NCBI RefSeq assembly: GCF_047159865.1
Contig: NZ_AP038804.1
Span: 620,001-684,000 of the forward strand
Reading direction: 5' to 3'
DNA: 64,000 nt
From: JAIOSF01 sp047159865
Lineage (GTDB): Bacteria > Campylobacterota > Campylobacteria > Campylobacterales > Arcobacteraceae
Both the position numbers and the translations under genes were made by a program. Numbering within the stretch: position 1 is the first letter of the stretch; the number at the start of each line of letters is the position of its first letter. Shown here piece by piece: positions 25,692 through 33,576 of the stretch. The notes beneath the pieces were generated by a model. That model saw nothing but the letters and a program-made list of their open reading frames with translations. It had not been told where the DNA came from and did no database searches.

Positions 25692-26006
25692 CTACTCTTG
25701 ACCCATTGATCTAACTTCAACATCAACTTCTGGTGCAAGATCAAGTTTCATTAAACTATCAACTGTATCTGGTGTTGCAGATACGATATCAATCATTCTT
25801 GAATGAACTCTGATCTCAAATTGCTCTCTAGCGTCTTTGTTAACATGTGGTGATTTAAGAACAGTATATTTTCTGATTTTAGTAGGCATTGGGATTGGAC
25901 CTATTAATTCAGCACCTGTTCTTTTAACAGCTTCAATAATTGAAGCAACAGAACGATCAAGCACTCTATGATCGTAAGCTTTTAACTTTAATCTAATTTT
26001 TTCCAT
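25692..26006 (-). CDS. rpsJ: 30S ribosomal protein S10
   Basis: 104 residues: MEKIRLKLKAYDHRVLDRSV, then GPIPMPTKIRKYTVLKSPHVNK, the S10 core. The ATG at 26006 follows AAAGGAA. An upstream in-frame extension to 26072 (22 residues) is not S10-like and would begin at the predicted transcription start. First gene of the S10-spc operon. Confidence 0.97.
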   Translation of the reverse strand: MEKIRLKLKAYDHRVLDRSVASIIEAVKRTGAELIGPIPMPTKIRKYTVLKSPHVNKDAREQFEIRVHSRMIDIVSATPDTVDSLMKLDLAPEVDVEVRSMGQE

Positions 26007-26085
26007 TTTTTTTCCTTTAAAGAACTCATTAGAACTAATGCAAAACCGTGTGTTTTGTATCACTCTAACCAATGTATGGACGCGG

Positions 26086-26114
26086 ATTATAACTTTTTTT
26101 ATCTAAAATGTCAA
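26086..26114 (-). promoter_or_regulatory. Consensus sigma70 promoter of the S10-spc operon
   Basis: On the minus strand TTGACA (26109-26114) and TATAAT (26086-26091) are separated by exactly 17 bases. The -10 is followed by a GC-rich discriminator (CCGCGTCC), which in bacteria often gives stringent control. Predicted start about 26079, leader about 73 bases. Confidence 0.88.
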
Positions 26115-26288
26115 GTTTAATGGTCTTTTAAGACTTTAAAATCTAAATTTATTTCCTTTTTAAAAGGAATACTATTTCTTTTAGAACAATTGTACTTTTT
26201 TAAATTTATTATTTATTATTGAATTTTTCATATACATTTAAAAGCAAAATTATAATACAATCAATAAATTTTTTGAAGGGATATTATT

Positions 26289-26360
26289 ATGTGGAAAATT
26301 TTCGCTGTAATTGCAATTGGAATGGCAGCAATTTTATATATTACATCTCTACAGTCGTAA
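26289..26360 (+). CDS. Candidate 23-residue single-helix membrane microprotein
   Basis: An ATG preceded by GAAGGG encodes MWKIFAVIAIGMAAILYITS followed by LQS and a stop: almost entirely one transmembrane helix. A convergent hairpin follows it at 26378-26406. It lies in the 340-base gap between the S10 promoter and folE, transcribed away from rpsJ. The short length means chance cannot be excluded; the RBS, helix and terminator together support a real small gene. Function unknown. Confidence 0.5.
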   Translation: MWKIFAVIAIGMAAILYITSLQS

Positions 26361-26377
26361 TATATAAATTGTATTGC

Positions 26378-26406
26378 TAAAGTAAAGTACTTGAAACTTT
26401 ACTTTA
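26378..26406. terminator. Convergent hairpin between microprotein and folE
   Basis: A perfect 11-bp stem TAAAGTAAAGT / ACTTTACTTTA with a 7-base loop, six bases before the folE stop. It lacks GC but is suitably placed for both strands. Confidence 0.5.
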
Positions 26407-26411
26407 TGTTT

Positions 26412-26966
26412 TTATTTATGAAAAGAAGACGAAATTATACTCATAAATTCATCTTTTGTTTTTTTCTCTTTTTTGAAAATTCCTCGTAAAGCAGAAGTAA
26501 TAGTAGTTGAACAAATTTTTTGAACACCTCTCATCTCCATACACATATGTCGAGCATCTATAACAACAGCAACACCTTCTGGTTCTATTGCTTCATTTAT
26601 TGCATCTGCTATTTGTTCGGTAAGTTGTTCTTGAATTTGTAATCTTCTTGAAAAAACATCTACAACTCTTGGTATTTTCGATAATCCAATTACTTTACCA
26701 TTTGGAATATATGCTACATGAGCTTTACCAATAATTGGTAACATATGATGTTCACATGTTGAATATAGCTCTATATCTTTAACTATTACCATCTCTTTAT
26801 TTGAACTTTTAAAAAGTGCTGATTGAATGATCTCTTTTGGATCTTGTTTATACCCTCCACACATAAATTCCCAAGCCTTCTGCACTCTTCTTGGTGTATC
26901 TAAAAGACCTTCTCTTGTGGGGTCTTCACCTATATGTTTTAGTATTTCTTTAACTGACTGTTCCAA
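26412..26966 (-). CDS. folE: GTP cyclohydrolase I
   Basis: 184 residues. Zinc ligands are Cys71 and His74 in STCEHHMLP and Cys142 in DARHMCMEMRG, with the same 71-residue interval as in E. coli FolE. It converts GTP to dihydroneopterin triphosphate, feeding folate (and queuosine, via queC at 53.9 kb). The start is TTG at 26966, supported by AAAGGAA; no nearby in-frame ATG exists. Confidence 0.95.
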   Translation of the reverse strand: MEQSVKEILKHIGEDPTREGLLDTPRRVQKAWEFMCGGYKQDPKEIIQSALFKSSNKEMVIVKDIELYSTCEHHMLPIIGKAHVAYIPNGKVIGLSKIPRVVDVFSRRLQIQEQLTEQIADAINEAIEPEGVAVVIDARHMCMEMRGVQKICSTTITSALRGIFKKEKKTKDEFMSIISSSFHK

Positions 26967-27085
26967 GTGTTTCCTTTATTTTGCATATTATATATTATTT
27001 TAAAATAGAGTATTATAAAGTATTGTATTTAATATTTTATTTTGAGAATTATATCGAAAAGATTTAAGATTTTAAATTAAATAAG

Positions 27086-27161
27086 TGGAGCTTCAGATAG
27101 GACTTGAACCTACGACCTGCTGATTACAAATCAGCTGCTCTACCAGCTGAGCTACTGAAGC
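27086..27161 (-). tRNA. tRNA-Thr (TGT anticodon)
   Basis: The minus strand folds as a standard cloverleaf: acceptor GCTTCAG/CTGAAGC, D-arm GCTCAGCTGGTAGAGC, anticodon arm GCTGA-TTTGTAA-TCAGC, T-arm with GGTTCAAGTCC, and an encoded CCA. The anticodon TGT reads ACA. It belongs to a three-tRNA cluster. Confidence 0.96.
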
Positions 27162-27185
27162 AATATTATTAAATTTGATTTTAAG

Positions 27186-27262
27186 TGGAGCGGGAGACGA
27201 GACTCGAACTCGCGACAATCTGCTTGGAAGGCAGAGGCTCTAGCCAACTGAGCTACTCCCGC
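27186..27262 (-). tRNA. tRNA-Gly (TCC anticodon)
   Basis: Cloverleaf: acceptor GCGGGAG/CTCCCGC, anticodon loop CTTCCAA between TCTGC and GCAGA, T-loop GTTCGAGTC, encoded CCA. The anticodon TCC reads GGA/GGG. Confidence 0.96.
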
Positions 27263-27285
27263 TTAAAAAAGTTACAAACTAAAAG

Positions 27286-27362
27286 TGGTGGGTCCTGAAG
27301 GACTCGAACCTTCGACCACTCGGTTATGAGCCGAGTGCTCTAACCAGCTGAGCTAAGGACCC
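27286..27362 (-). tRNA. tRNA with CAT anticodon (Met or lysidine-modified Ile)
   Basis: Cloverleaf: acceptor GGGTCCT/AGGACCC, anticodon arm CTCGG-CTCATAA-CCGAG, T-loop GTTCGAGTC, encoded CCA. It is not an initiator type: its first acceptor pair G-C is matched. The GGCTCATAACC context resembles the tRNA-Ile2 species converted by TilS, so it may decode AUA; elongator Met is the alternative. Confidence 0.93.
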
Positions 27363-27396
27363 TAATCAAGCTAGTTTACTTTTGTTTGATAGCGGA

Positions 27397-27402
27397 ATTA
27401 TA
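27397..27402 (-). promoter_or_regulatory. -10 box of the tRNA cluster
   Basis: TATAAT on the minus strand about 35 bases upstream of the CAT tRNA, followed by a GC-containing discriminator (TCCGCT) typical of stable-RNA promoters. A clear -35 is not visible. Confidence 0.5.
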
Positions 27403-27458
27403 ATCGATAAATATTTAAAAGTTCCTTAAATTATTTTAAAATAAATAAATTTACCAAT

Positions 27459-28730
27459 TTATACTTTTACAACAACCGTACTATATGGATTGTATAATAC
27501 ATTTGCTCTATTTTGAATTTTTACATTTCTTCTTTGTGTATAATCAACTTTAAATGTCCCTCCAAAATCACTTGAAAATTTTGCACAAATTTTTGCTGCT
27601 TCCTCTATAAGTTTATCAGGAATTGTTTTTTTCGTATTAGAAACAATAACATGTGAAGACACTTGTTCTTGTAAATGAAACCAATAGTCACTTGCTCTAC
27701 TATTTTGAAGAAGATAAATATTTTCTCTCTCGTCACGACCAAGCATTATTTTATATCCATCTATAAAAAAACTCTTATAAGGATTTGCTTTCTTTGTCTT
27801 TTTTTGGTTTTTGTCTTTTTTGGGCATATAAAACTCTATCTCATCATTTGTTTGTGCATTGTTAATAATTTGCATCATTCTTTTATAGAACTCAAGTTTT
27901 TGAGTAAGATTTGTTTCTTCTATATGTTGGTTTTTGAGTTTTTGTTTTGTTTTTTTTGATTTAGTAAAAAGATCATTTGATTTTTTCAATTTTACACTTT
28001 TTTCAAATCCTGAATATTGATACAGATTTGAAATGATTTGACTTGCTTCCTCATTATAAATAATTGCATTTTTTTCTAGTTCTTCTATATTTTCTAAATT
28101 GTTAAGTATCTTTTCTATTTTTTTTATATGCTTATTTAGTTGTATATATTTTTGTTTTTTAATATTCACTAACTCTTTTTGCTCTTTACTTTTATAGATA
28201 TCTAGTAAAAAAGTATCTATATCATCTATTGTTTTTTCTTCAAATTGAAAATTTGGTTTTTCTAAAGGTAAAAGTTCAATCCCTACTTTTACCATCCTTA
28301 CTGATGACCATTCATCTATATGCCGTAAAGCTTCTAATATAATGTTATTTTCATCTAATATTATAATGTTTGTATTTTTCCCAGTAAACTCAAGCTGTAA
28401 TATAGTAGTTTCTGTTTTATATGAACTTTTACTTTGTACTTTTATTTGCAAAATTTTATCATCATTTAATAAACACACCTCTTGTATATTACTTGATGTA
28501 AATCTTTTATGTAGTAAAACATCAAAAGGAGCGTTAAAATCCTTTTTTATATTGTCATTTATCTCTTTTTTATAAACATTACCATCACCTTTTGGAAGAT
28601 CGAAGTAGTATATATTTTGATTATTGAACTCTATCTTAATAGTATTGTTTTCAACTCTTTTAATATATTTGATATTTTTATAACTGTTTAAATGTTGTGC
28701 TAATTGTTTTAATATGTAATATTTCATCAT
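27459..28730 (-). CDS. NFACT/RqcH-like ribosome-quality-control protein
   Basis: About 423 residues, shorter than the typical 550-580 of bacterial RqcH. The N-terminal domain has the NFACT-N features (NIYYFDLPKGDGNVY; LEALRHIDEWSSVRMVKVG). A central coiled coil spans about 195-300 (KKQKYIQLNKHIKKIEKIL). The C-terminal NFACT-R domain is clear (NPYKSFFIDGYKIMLGRDE, DYWFHLQEQVSSHVIV). RqcH binds obstructed 50S-peptidyl-tRNA and adds alanine tails; the short length may be lineage-typical. Two ATGs start the gene; no strong SD is seen. Confidence 0.8.
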   Translation of the reverse strand: MMKYYILKQLAQHLNSYKNIKYIKRVENNTIKIEFNNQNIYYFDLPKGDGNVYKKEINDNIKKDFNAPFDVLLHKRFTSSNIQEVCLLNDDKILQIKVQSKSSYKTETTILQLEFTGKNTNIIILDENNIILEALRHIDEWSSVRMVKVGIELLPLEKPNFQFEEKTIDDIDTFLLDIYKSKEQKELVNIKKQKYIQLNKHIKKIEKILNNLENIEELEKNAIIYNEEASQIISNLYQYSGFEKSVKLKKSNDLFTKSKKTKQKLKNQHIEETNLTQKLEFYKRMMQIINNAQTNDEIEFYMPKKDKNQKKTKKANPYKSFFIDGYKIMLGRDERENIYLLQNSRASDYWFHLQEQVSSHVIVSNTKKTIPDKLIEEAAKICAKFSSDFGGTFKVDYTQRRNVKIQNRANVLYNPYSTVVVKV

Positions 28731-28781
28731 CAATTATAACATATTTTCAACTTTTTTGTTTATATTTAAATTTTTCTATGA

Positions 28782-28787
28782 TATAAT
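28782..28787 (+). promoter_or_regulatory. Candidate -10 box for the small secreted protein
   Basis: TATAAT 31 bases before the ATG at 28818, in an AT-rich divergent intergenic region. No good -35 is visible. Confidence 0.4.
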
Positions 28788-28817
28788 AAAAAGTAAACTT
28801 AAAAATAAAGGATTCTA

Positions 28818-29135
28818 ATGAATAAATTAATGAAGTTAATATTATCGGGTGCTATTGCATTATCAGTATCAGCAACAGTAGTAAATGCAGATGTAGCAAA
28901 AGGTCAGAAACTATTTACTAAAAAATTAAAAAATGCTTGTGATATGACTGGTGCAAAAATGGCAGGAAAACATTCACAAGATGAATGGGAAGCAATATAT
29001 GAAGACGGTAAATTAGGTGATGAGATCAAATCATTATGTCCTAATGTAAAAAAAGTAAAAGAAAAATTTATTCCACATTATTATGATTTCTTTTATGAAT
29101 ATGCAAATGATTCAGGAAATGTTCCTTCTTGCTAA
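28818..29135 (+). CDS. Secreted cytochrome-c-like protein without a heme motif
   Basis: 105 residues. A signal peptide (residues 1-24, cut near VNA-DVAKG) is followed by GQKLFTKKLKNACDMTGAKMAGKHSQDEWEAI, which reads like a class I cytochrome c start, but the CxxCH box is reduced to one cysteine (Cys41). Other cysteines are at 74 and 105. The pattern recurs in what I know as epsilonproteobacterial small periplasmic proteins, often annotated as cytochromes. A disulfide-stabilised, heme-free fold is inferred. It lies upstream of the porin, with a terminator between them. Confidence 0.7.
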   Translation: MNKLMKLILSGAIALSVSATVVNADVAKGQKLFTKKLKNACDMTGAKMAGKHSQDEWEAIYEDGKLGDEIKSLCPNVKKVKEKFIPHYYDFFYEYANDSGNVPSC

Positions 29136-29155
29136 TTACTTGAAAACAGGAAAAT

Positions 29156-29187
29156 AAAAAAGGTTGGGATATTCTCAACCTTTTTTA
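29156..29187 (+). terminator. Intrinsic terminator
   Basis: Stem AAAAAAGGTTG / CAACCTTTTTT with a 9-base loop and a following T-run, just after the secreted protein and before the porin start. Confidence 0.85.
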
Positions 29188-29221
29188 TTTCTATAATTTA
29201 TATTAAAAATAAGGAAATTTA

Positions 29222-30745
29222 ATGAAAAAAAAGATAATTATACTCTCGTCTGTGGCAGCACTTGTCACAACAAGTTTTGCATCAAGTGACTTAGAAGAGA
29301 GATTAAATGCGATGGAGAAAAAAATTTTATTGCTTGAAAAACAACTTTCAACTGCACAAAACAAATTAAATAAGAAAATTGAAGTTGTAAAAAAAAATGA
29401 TATTAAAGCAAATAAAAAGTTAAACAAAAAAATCAATAAAGTGAAAGCACATGATGCAAAAGACAATATAAAATGGAATATAGACTTTAGAACTGCATTT
29501 GATTCTATACATTATAAACATGCAAGTGGAAAAAAATCATCAAATCCAGATCTGTTAACAAATAGATTATGGTTAGGTATGGCATTTGCGCCAAGTGACA
29601 ATGTACTTTTTAAAGGAAAACTTGCTTACTACAAAGCTTATGGTGATTCAGCAAATCACTCTCAGGCAAATACAAATCCTGGTTATGCTAACTTTGATTG
29701 GGTGACAAGTGAAAATGCAAATGACAACACTTTGAAAGTAAAAGAAGCATATTGGTTATATAAAAATGAAACTTTGTTTGATACAGCTGTGCCATGGACT
29801 ATTTCAGTTGGTCGTAGACCTTCAACAGATGGATTGGGTATCAATATGAGAGAAGGGATGAAAGACAATTCGCCACTTTCACATACTGTAAATGTAGAGT
29901 TTGATGGATTAAGTTCAAAATTTAACTTAGATAAAGTAACAGGTGTAGATGGTATGTGGTGGAAGCTTTGTACAGGTAGAGGTCTTACAAATGCTAAACC
30001 TAGATTTCAATCTGATGGTTCATCTTATACAGAAGACGATACTGAAAATCCAGATGTAGATATGTATGGTTTTATTTTTGTACCTTGGGATAATGGACAA
30101 TATTCAATCCACACAAATTATGCAAAAGCGGTAAATATGATTGGATTTACACAAACAGATATAACTGATGGAAACAATGCAAATAATAAATTTCAAGATG
30201 TTGGGGAATTAGAGCTTTTAACAGCAATGATAAGAGCTAATGGTTTAGGTGATGGAATCAACGATTTTCTTGATGATACACAACTTTTTGTATCATGGGC
30301 ACAAAGTAAAACAGATCCAAATACTACACACTCTTTAAATGGGGGAATGCTCGGTAGTAGTGAAAGCAAAACCGGTCACTCTTTTTGGGTCGGTGTAAAT
30401 TTTCCTTGTTTATTAACAGATGATGGAAGAATTGGTATCGAGTGGAATAAAGGGAGTAAGTACTGGAGAAGTATGACTTATGGTGAAGACACTATGGCTG
30501 GAAGTAAAATAGCTGCCAGAGGTACTGCATGGGAGATTTACTATGATAAACCTATCACAAAAGCTTTAAAGTTTAATGCAAGATATACTCAAATAAAATA
30601 TGACTACACAGGAAGTCAAGCATTTTTTGGAGCAGATGGTACACCAAATAGTTTGGATAATATTAATGCAACAAACGCAGCAATGTATGGTGACCCAGTA
30701 AAAGAAGCATCTGATTTACGACTATCAGTTAGTTACAGATTCTAA
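29222..30745 (+). CDS. Outer-membrane porin, DUF3373 family-like
   Basis: 507 residues. A signal peptide (MKKKIIILSSVAALVTTSFAS) precedes a coiled-coil stretch (about 24-75, LEERLNAMEKKILLLEKQL and repeated Lys/Asn heptads). A beta-barrel with many aromatic alternating strands follows (WNIDFRTAFDSIHYKHA; AWEIYYDKPITKALKFNARYTQIKYDY), ending in SYRF, with a terminal Phe as in trimeric porins. DUF3373-type porins are common in Campylobacterota. The N-terminal coiled coil probably attaches to peptidoglycan or trimerises. Two terminators follow. Confidence 0.8.
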   Translation: MKKKIIILSSVAALVTTSFASSDLEERLNAMEKKILLLEKQLSTAQNKLNKKIEVVKKNDIKANKKLNKKINKVKAHDAKDNIKWNIDFRTAFDSIHYKHASGKKSSNPDLLTNRLWLGMAFAPSDNVLFKGKLAYYKAYGDSANHSQANTNPGYANFDWVTSENANDNTLKVKEAYWLYKNETLFDTAVPWTISVGRRPSTDGLGINMREGMKDNSPLSHTVNVEFDGLSSKFNLDKVTGVDGMWWKLCTGRGLTNAKPRFQSDGSSYTEDDTENPDVDMYGFIFVPWDNGQYSIHTNYAKAVNMIGFTQTDITDGNNANNKFQDVGELELLTAMIRANGLGDGINDFLDDTQLFVSWAQSKTDPNTTHSLNGGMLGSSESKTGHSFWVGVNFPCLLTDDGRIGIEWNKGSKYWRSMTYGEDTMAGSKIAARGTAWEIYYDKPITKALKFNARYTQIKYDYTGSQAFFGADGTPNSLDNINATNAAMYGDPVKEASDLRLSVSYRF

Positions 30746-30746
30746 A

Positions 30747-30778
30747 ATAAATAAAGAAGAAAACTCTTCTTTATTTAT
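30747..30778. terminator. First of two tandem hairpins after the porin
   Basis: A perfect 14-bp stem ATAAATAAAGAAGA / TCTTCTTTATTTAT with a 4-base loop. Confidence 0.5.
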
Positions 30779-30785
30779 AGGCATA

Positions 30786-30820
30786 AAAAAAGGGAGATAC
30801 AAAAGTATCTCCCTTTTTTA
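30786..30820. terminator. Strong bidirectional terminator
   Basis: GGGAGATAC / GTATCTCCC stem with AAAA loop, flanked by an A-run and a T-run. It closes the porin on plus and rplT on minus. Confidence 0.9.
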
Positions 30821-30836
30821 CTCTAAAAGTGTAAGA

Positions 30837-31196
30837 CTACGCTTCTAAAGCTGCTTTCGCACTTGCAACAACTGTTGCAAAAGATGCAGCATCATTCATA
30901 GCCATATCAGCTAAAATTTTTCTATCTAGTGCAATACCAGCTTTGTTTAAACCGTTCATGAATCTTGAGTAACTCATACCGTTTAATCTACAAGCAGCAT
31001 TGATTCTAACAATCCAAAGTTTTCTAAAATCTCTTTTCTTTTGTCTTCTATCTCTGTAAGCATACTGCATTGCATGCTCAACAGCTTCTTTTGCTTTTCT
31101 AAAATGTTTTCTTCTACCACTGTAGAATCCTTTAGCAAGTTTAAGAATTTTTTTATGTCTTGCTCTTCTTGTTGTACCAGTTTTTACTCTAGGCAT
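30837..31196 (-). CDS. rplT: 50S ribosomal protein L20
   Basis: 119 residues starting MPRVKTGTTRRARHKKILKLAKG, the conserved L20 N-terminus, with ARHKKILK, RRKHFRKAKEAVEHA and LWIVRINAACRLNGMSYS. The ATG at 31196 follows AAAGGAA. It follows rpmI after an unusually long spacer; L20 is a known translational autoregulator of this operon in other bacteria. Confidence 0.97.
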   Translation of the reverse strand: MPRVKTGTTRRARHKKILKLAKGFYSGRRKHFRKAKEAVEHAMQYAYRDRRQKKRDFRKLWIVRINAACRLNGMSYSRFMNGLNKAGIALDRKILADMAMNDAASFATVVASAKAALEA

Positions 31197-31242
31197 ATTT
31201 TTTCCTTTCTTTACCAACATACAACATGTGTATTTGGTGTCT

Positions 31243-31280
31243 GTACATATTTGTACTGAACTTATCCGAACTAAATCGGA
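31243..31280 (-). promoter_or_regulatory. Structured spacer between rpmI and rplT
   Basis: Two small inverted repeats lie in the approximately 140-base gap: TCCGA-N6-TCGGA (31265-31280) and GTACA-N4-TGTAC (31243-31256). They could form an RNA control element; no family match is claimed. Confidence 0.3.
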
Positions 31281-31338
31281 GGGACTGTTTCTTTATAGGA
31301 CTTAAAAAAAGATAGTTATACTCAGTATAAGCTTATGC

Positions 31339-31536
31339 TTACGCTTTATTTAACATTCTTTTTACTCTTGTTGCATCTGCATCAGCTACAACTTGTGGAC
31401 CTCTAAGATTTACTTTTCTTTTTTGGCTTTTTTTAGTAAGAATGTGACTTCTGAAAGCACTTCCTCTTTTAATCGAACCATTTTTTTTCACTTTAAATCT
31501 TTTTAAAGCTCCACTGTTAGATTTCATCTTTGGCAT
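31339..31536 (-). CDS. rpmI: 50S ribosomal protein L35
   Basis: 65 residues: MPKMKSNSGALKRFKVKKNGSIKRG, ending in TRVKRML, the typical L35 pattern. AAGGAG lies eight bases before the ATG. infC, the usual neighbour, is not adjacent. Confidence 0.96.
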   Translation of the reverse strand: MPKMKSNSGALKRFKVKKNGSIKRGSAFRSHILTKKSQKRKVNLRGPQVVADADATRVKRMLNKA

Positions 31537-31663
31537 TGTTAGGACTCCTTTGCGAAAATTTTGAATTATTAAGTTTGGCATTTAAACGCTCAAACAAAAA
31601 TAAGTTGTGGATTATATCGAAATTATCTTTAATATTTCTAAAAGATGTTTTTCTTCTTAACAA

Positions 31664-32179
31664 TTACTTAGAAATCTCTTTCAAAATTTTTCCTGCAGCG
31701 ATATTTGCATCCCAATCTTCTACATTGATAATGATGTCGGCTACATTTTTATACTCAAGTATTCTTTGATTAAAAATTTTTCTTGCTTCTTCCAAGTTGT
31801 TTAAAAGTGGTCTTTTTTTAAACTTCTTTTTCGAATTTGGAGCATTGTGTAGACCTTCTATAATTTTATCAAATGTAGATTCAAGATATATCACTGTTCC
31901 TATATTTTTAATATTTGGTTGTTTATAAAATCCACCACCCGTTGAAATGATAGAATTTTTGACATTTTTTTCACACCATAATGCACATTTCTTTTCTAAA
32001 TTTCTAAAATATGGCTCGCCGTTTTCTTCAAAAATTTTTTTGATTTTTTTATTTTCTAAACTCTCGATTAAATCATCTGTATCAACTGCAAAGTAGTCGC
32101 TTTGTTTTACTAAAGCTCTAGCAATAGTACCTTTTCCTACTCCCATAAAACCAATCAATATAATATTTTTATTATTCAA
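31664..32179 (-). CDS. aroK: Shikimate kinase
   Basis: 171 residues. P-loop GFMGVGKGT (residues 10-18), shikimate-contacting DTDD (33-36), ENGEPYFRNLE and STGGGFYK complete the AroK signature set. It phosphorylates shikimate in aromatic amino acid synthesis. The start is TTG at 32179 with AAGGAA five bases upstream. Confidence 0.94.
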   Translation of the reverse strand: MNNKNIILIGFMGVGKGTIARALVKQSDYFAVDTDDLIESLENKKIKKIFEENGEPYFRNLEKKCALWCEKNVKNSIISTGGGFYKQPNIKNIGTVIYLESTFDKIIEGLHNAPNSKKKFKKRPLLNNLEEARKIFNQRILEYKNVADIIINVEDWDANIAAGKILKEISK

Positions 32180-32294
32180 AGTTATTCCTTATTTCACATA
32201 ATATATATTTTATTTTAACCTTAAATGGCTTATAAGTGGTATAAAATGATTTTTTTGATATGATAATAAAAATATAATAAAAAGAGATATATAA

Positions 32295-33575
32295 ATGGCA
32301 CAAACAATAACAGAAAAAATATTTAGTAATCATGTTGGACATGATGTATTTGCGGGTGAGATTGTACGAAGTCCTATAGATATGGTTATCGGAAATGACA
32401 TCACAACTCCTATTTCAATCAAAGCATTTGAAGAAAGTGGTGCTACAAAACTAGCCAATCCTGATGGCTTTAGTATTGTACTTGATCACTTTATTCCAGC
32501 AAAAGATATAGCATCAGCAAACCAAGCTAAAGTAAGTAGAGACTTTGCAGCTAAACATAATTTAAAAAACTTTTTTGATGAAAAAGATATGGGGATTGAA
32601 CATGCTCTTTTACCTGAAAAAGGTTTAGTAATTCCTGGAGATGTTATCATTGGTGCAGATTCACATACCTGTACACATGGTGCACTTGGGGCATTTTCAA
32701 CAGGAATGGGAAGTACAGATTTAGCATTTGCAATGGTTACTGGAGGAAACTGGTTTAAAGTACCAGAAGCTATCAAAGTAGTTTTCAAAGGGAAACCTAG
32801 CCAATTTGTTACTGGGAAAGATTTAATTCTAGAAATTATTAGAATTCTAGGTGTTGATGGAGCTTTATATAAAACTTTAGAGTTCACTGGTGATACGATT
32901 CAGTACTTAAGTATGGATGATAGATTTTCATTATGTAATATGGCAATTGAAGCTGGAGCTAAAAATGGTATAGTTGCAGTTGATGATATCACAAGAGAAT
33001 TTTTAGACGATAGAGCTAAAGTTAATGGTGGTTTAAGAGATACTCCAAAAGAGTTTTATAGTGATGAAGATGCTGTTTATTCTCAAGTTGTTGAAATCGA
33101 TGTAGCTGCACTAGAGCCTGTTATTGCTTATCCTTTTTTACCAGAAAATGGTCACTCAATTACTCAAGCTGTAGAAGACAATATCAAAGTTGATCAAGTA
33201 TTTGTAGGATCTTGTACAAATGGTAGATTAAGTGATTTAAAAATTGCTTCAGAAATTTTAAATGGTAAAAAAATAGCACAACACACAAGAATGATTGTAA
33301 CTCCAGGTACTCAAATGATTTTAAGAGAGGCTACAAAACTTGGATATATTGATATCTTAATTGATGCAGGTGCTGTTGTTTCAAACCCTACATGTGGAGC
33401 ATGTTTAGGTGGATATATGGGTATCTTAGGTGATGATGAAGTTTGTATCTCTACTACAAATAGAAACTTTGTAGGAAGAATGGGAAGTAGAACTTCTAAA
33501 GTATATCTTTCAAATAGTGCTGTTGCAGCAGCTTCAGCTATTAGTGGATATATCACAGATCCATCATCATTATAA
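32295..33575 (+). CDS. leuC: 3-isopropylmalate dehydratase large subunit
   Basis: 426 residues of the aconitase family. Iron-sulfur cysteines: GSCTNGR (about residue 304), NPTCGACLGG (two Cys), with GADSHTCTHGALGAF for substrate and NRNFVGRMG near the C-terminus. The short, single-subunit form is typical of LeuC/homoaconitase class; leuD is not in the window. It isomerises 2- to 3-isopropylmalate for leucine synthesis. Confidence 0.92.
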   Translation: MAQTITEKIFSNHVGHDVFAGEIVRSPIDMVIGNDITTPISIKAFEESGATKLANPDGFSIVLDHFIPAKDIASANQAKVSRDFAAKHNLKNFFDEKDMGIEHALLPEKGLVIPGDVIIGADSHTCTHGALGAFSTGMGSTDLAFAMVTGGNWFKVPEAIKVVFKGKPSQFVTGKDLILEIIRILGVDGALYKTLEFTGDTIQYLSMDDRFSLCNMAIEAGAKNGIVAVDDITREFLDDRAKVNGGLRDTPKEFYSDEDAVYSQVVEIDVAALEPVIAYPFLPENGHSITQAVEDNIKVDQVFVGSCTNGRLSDLKIASEILNGKKIAQHTRMIVTPGTQMILREATKLGYIDILIDAGAVVSNPTCGACLGGYMGILGDDEVCISTTNRNFVGRMGSRTSKVYLSNSAVAAASAISGYITDPSSL

Positions 33576-33576
33576 A

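Noticed and set aside
27086..27362. tRNA cluster as an integration hotspot
   Set aside because: No integrase, attachment-site duplication or mobile gene is visible on either side.
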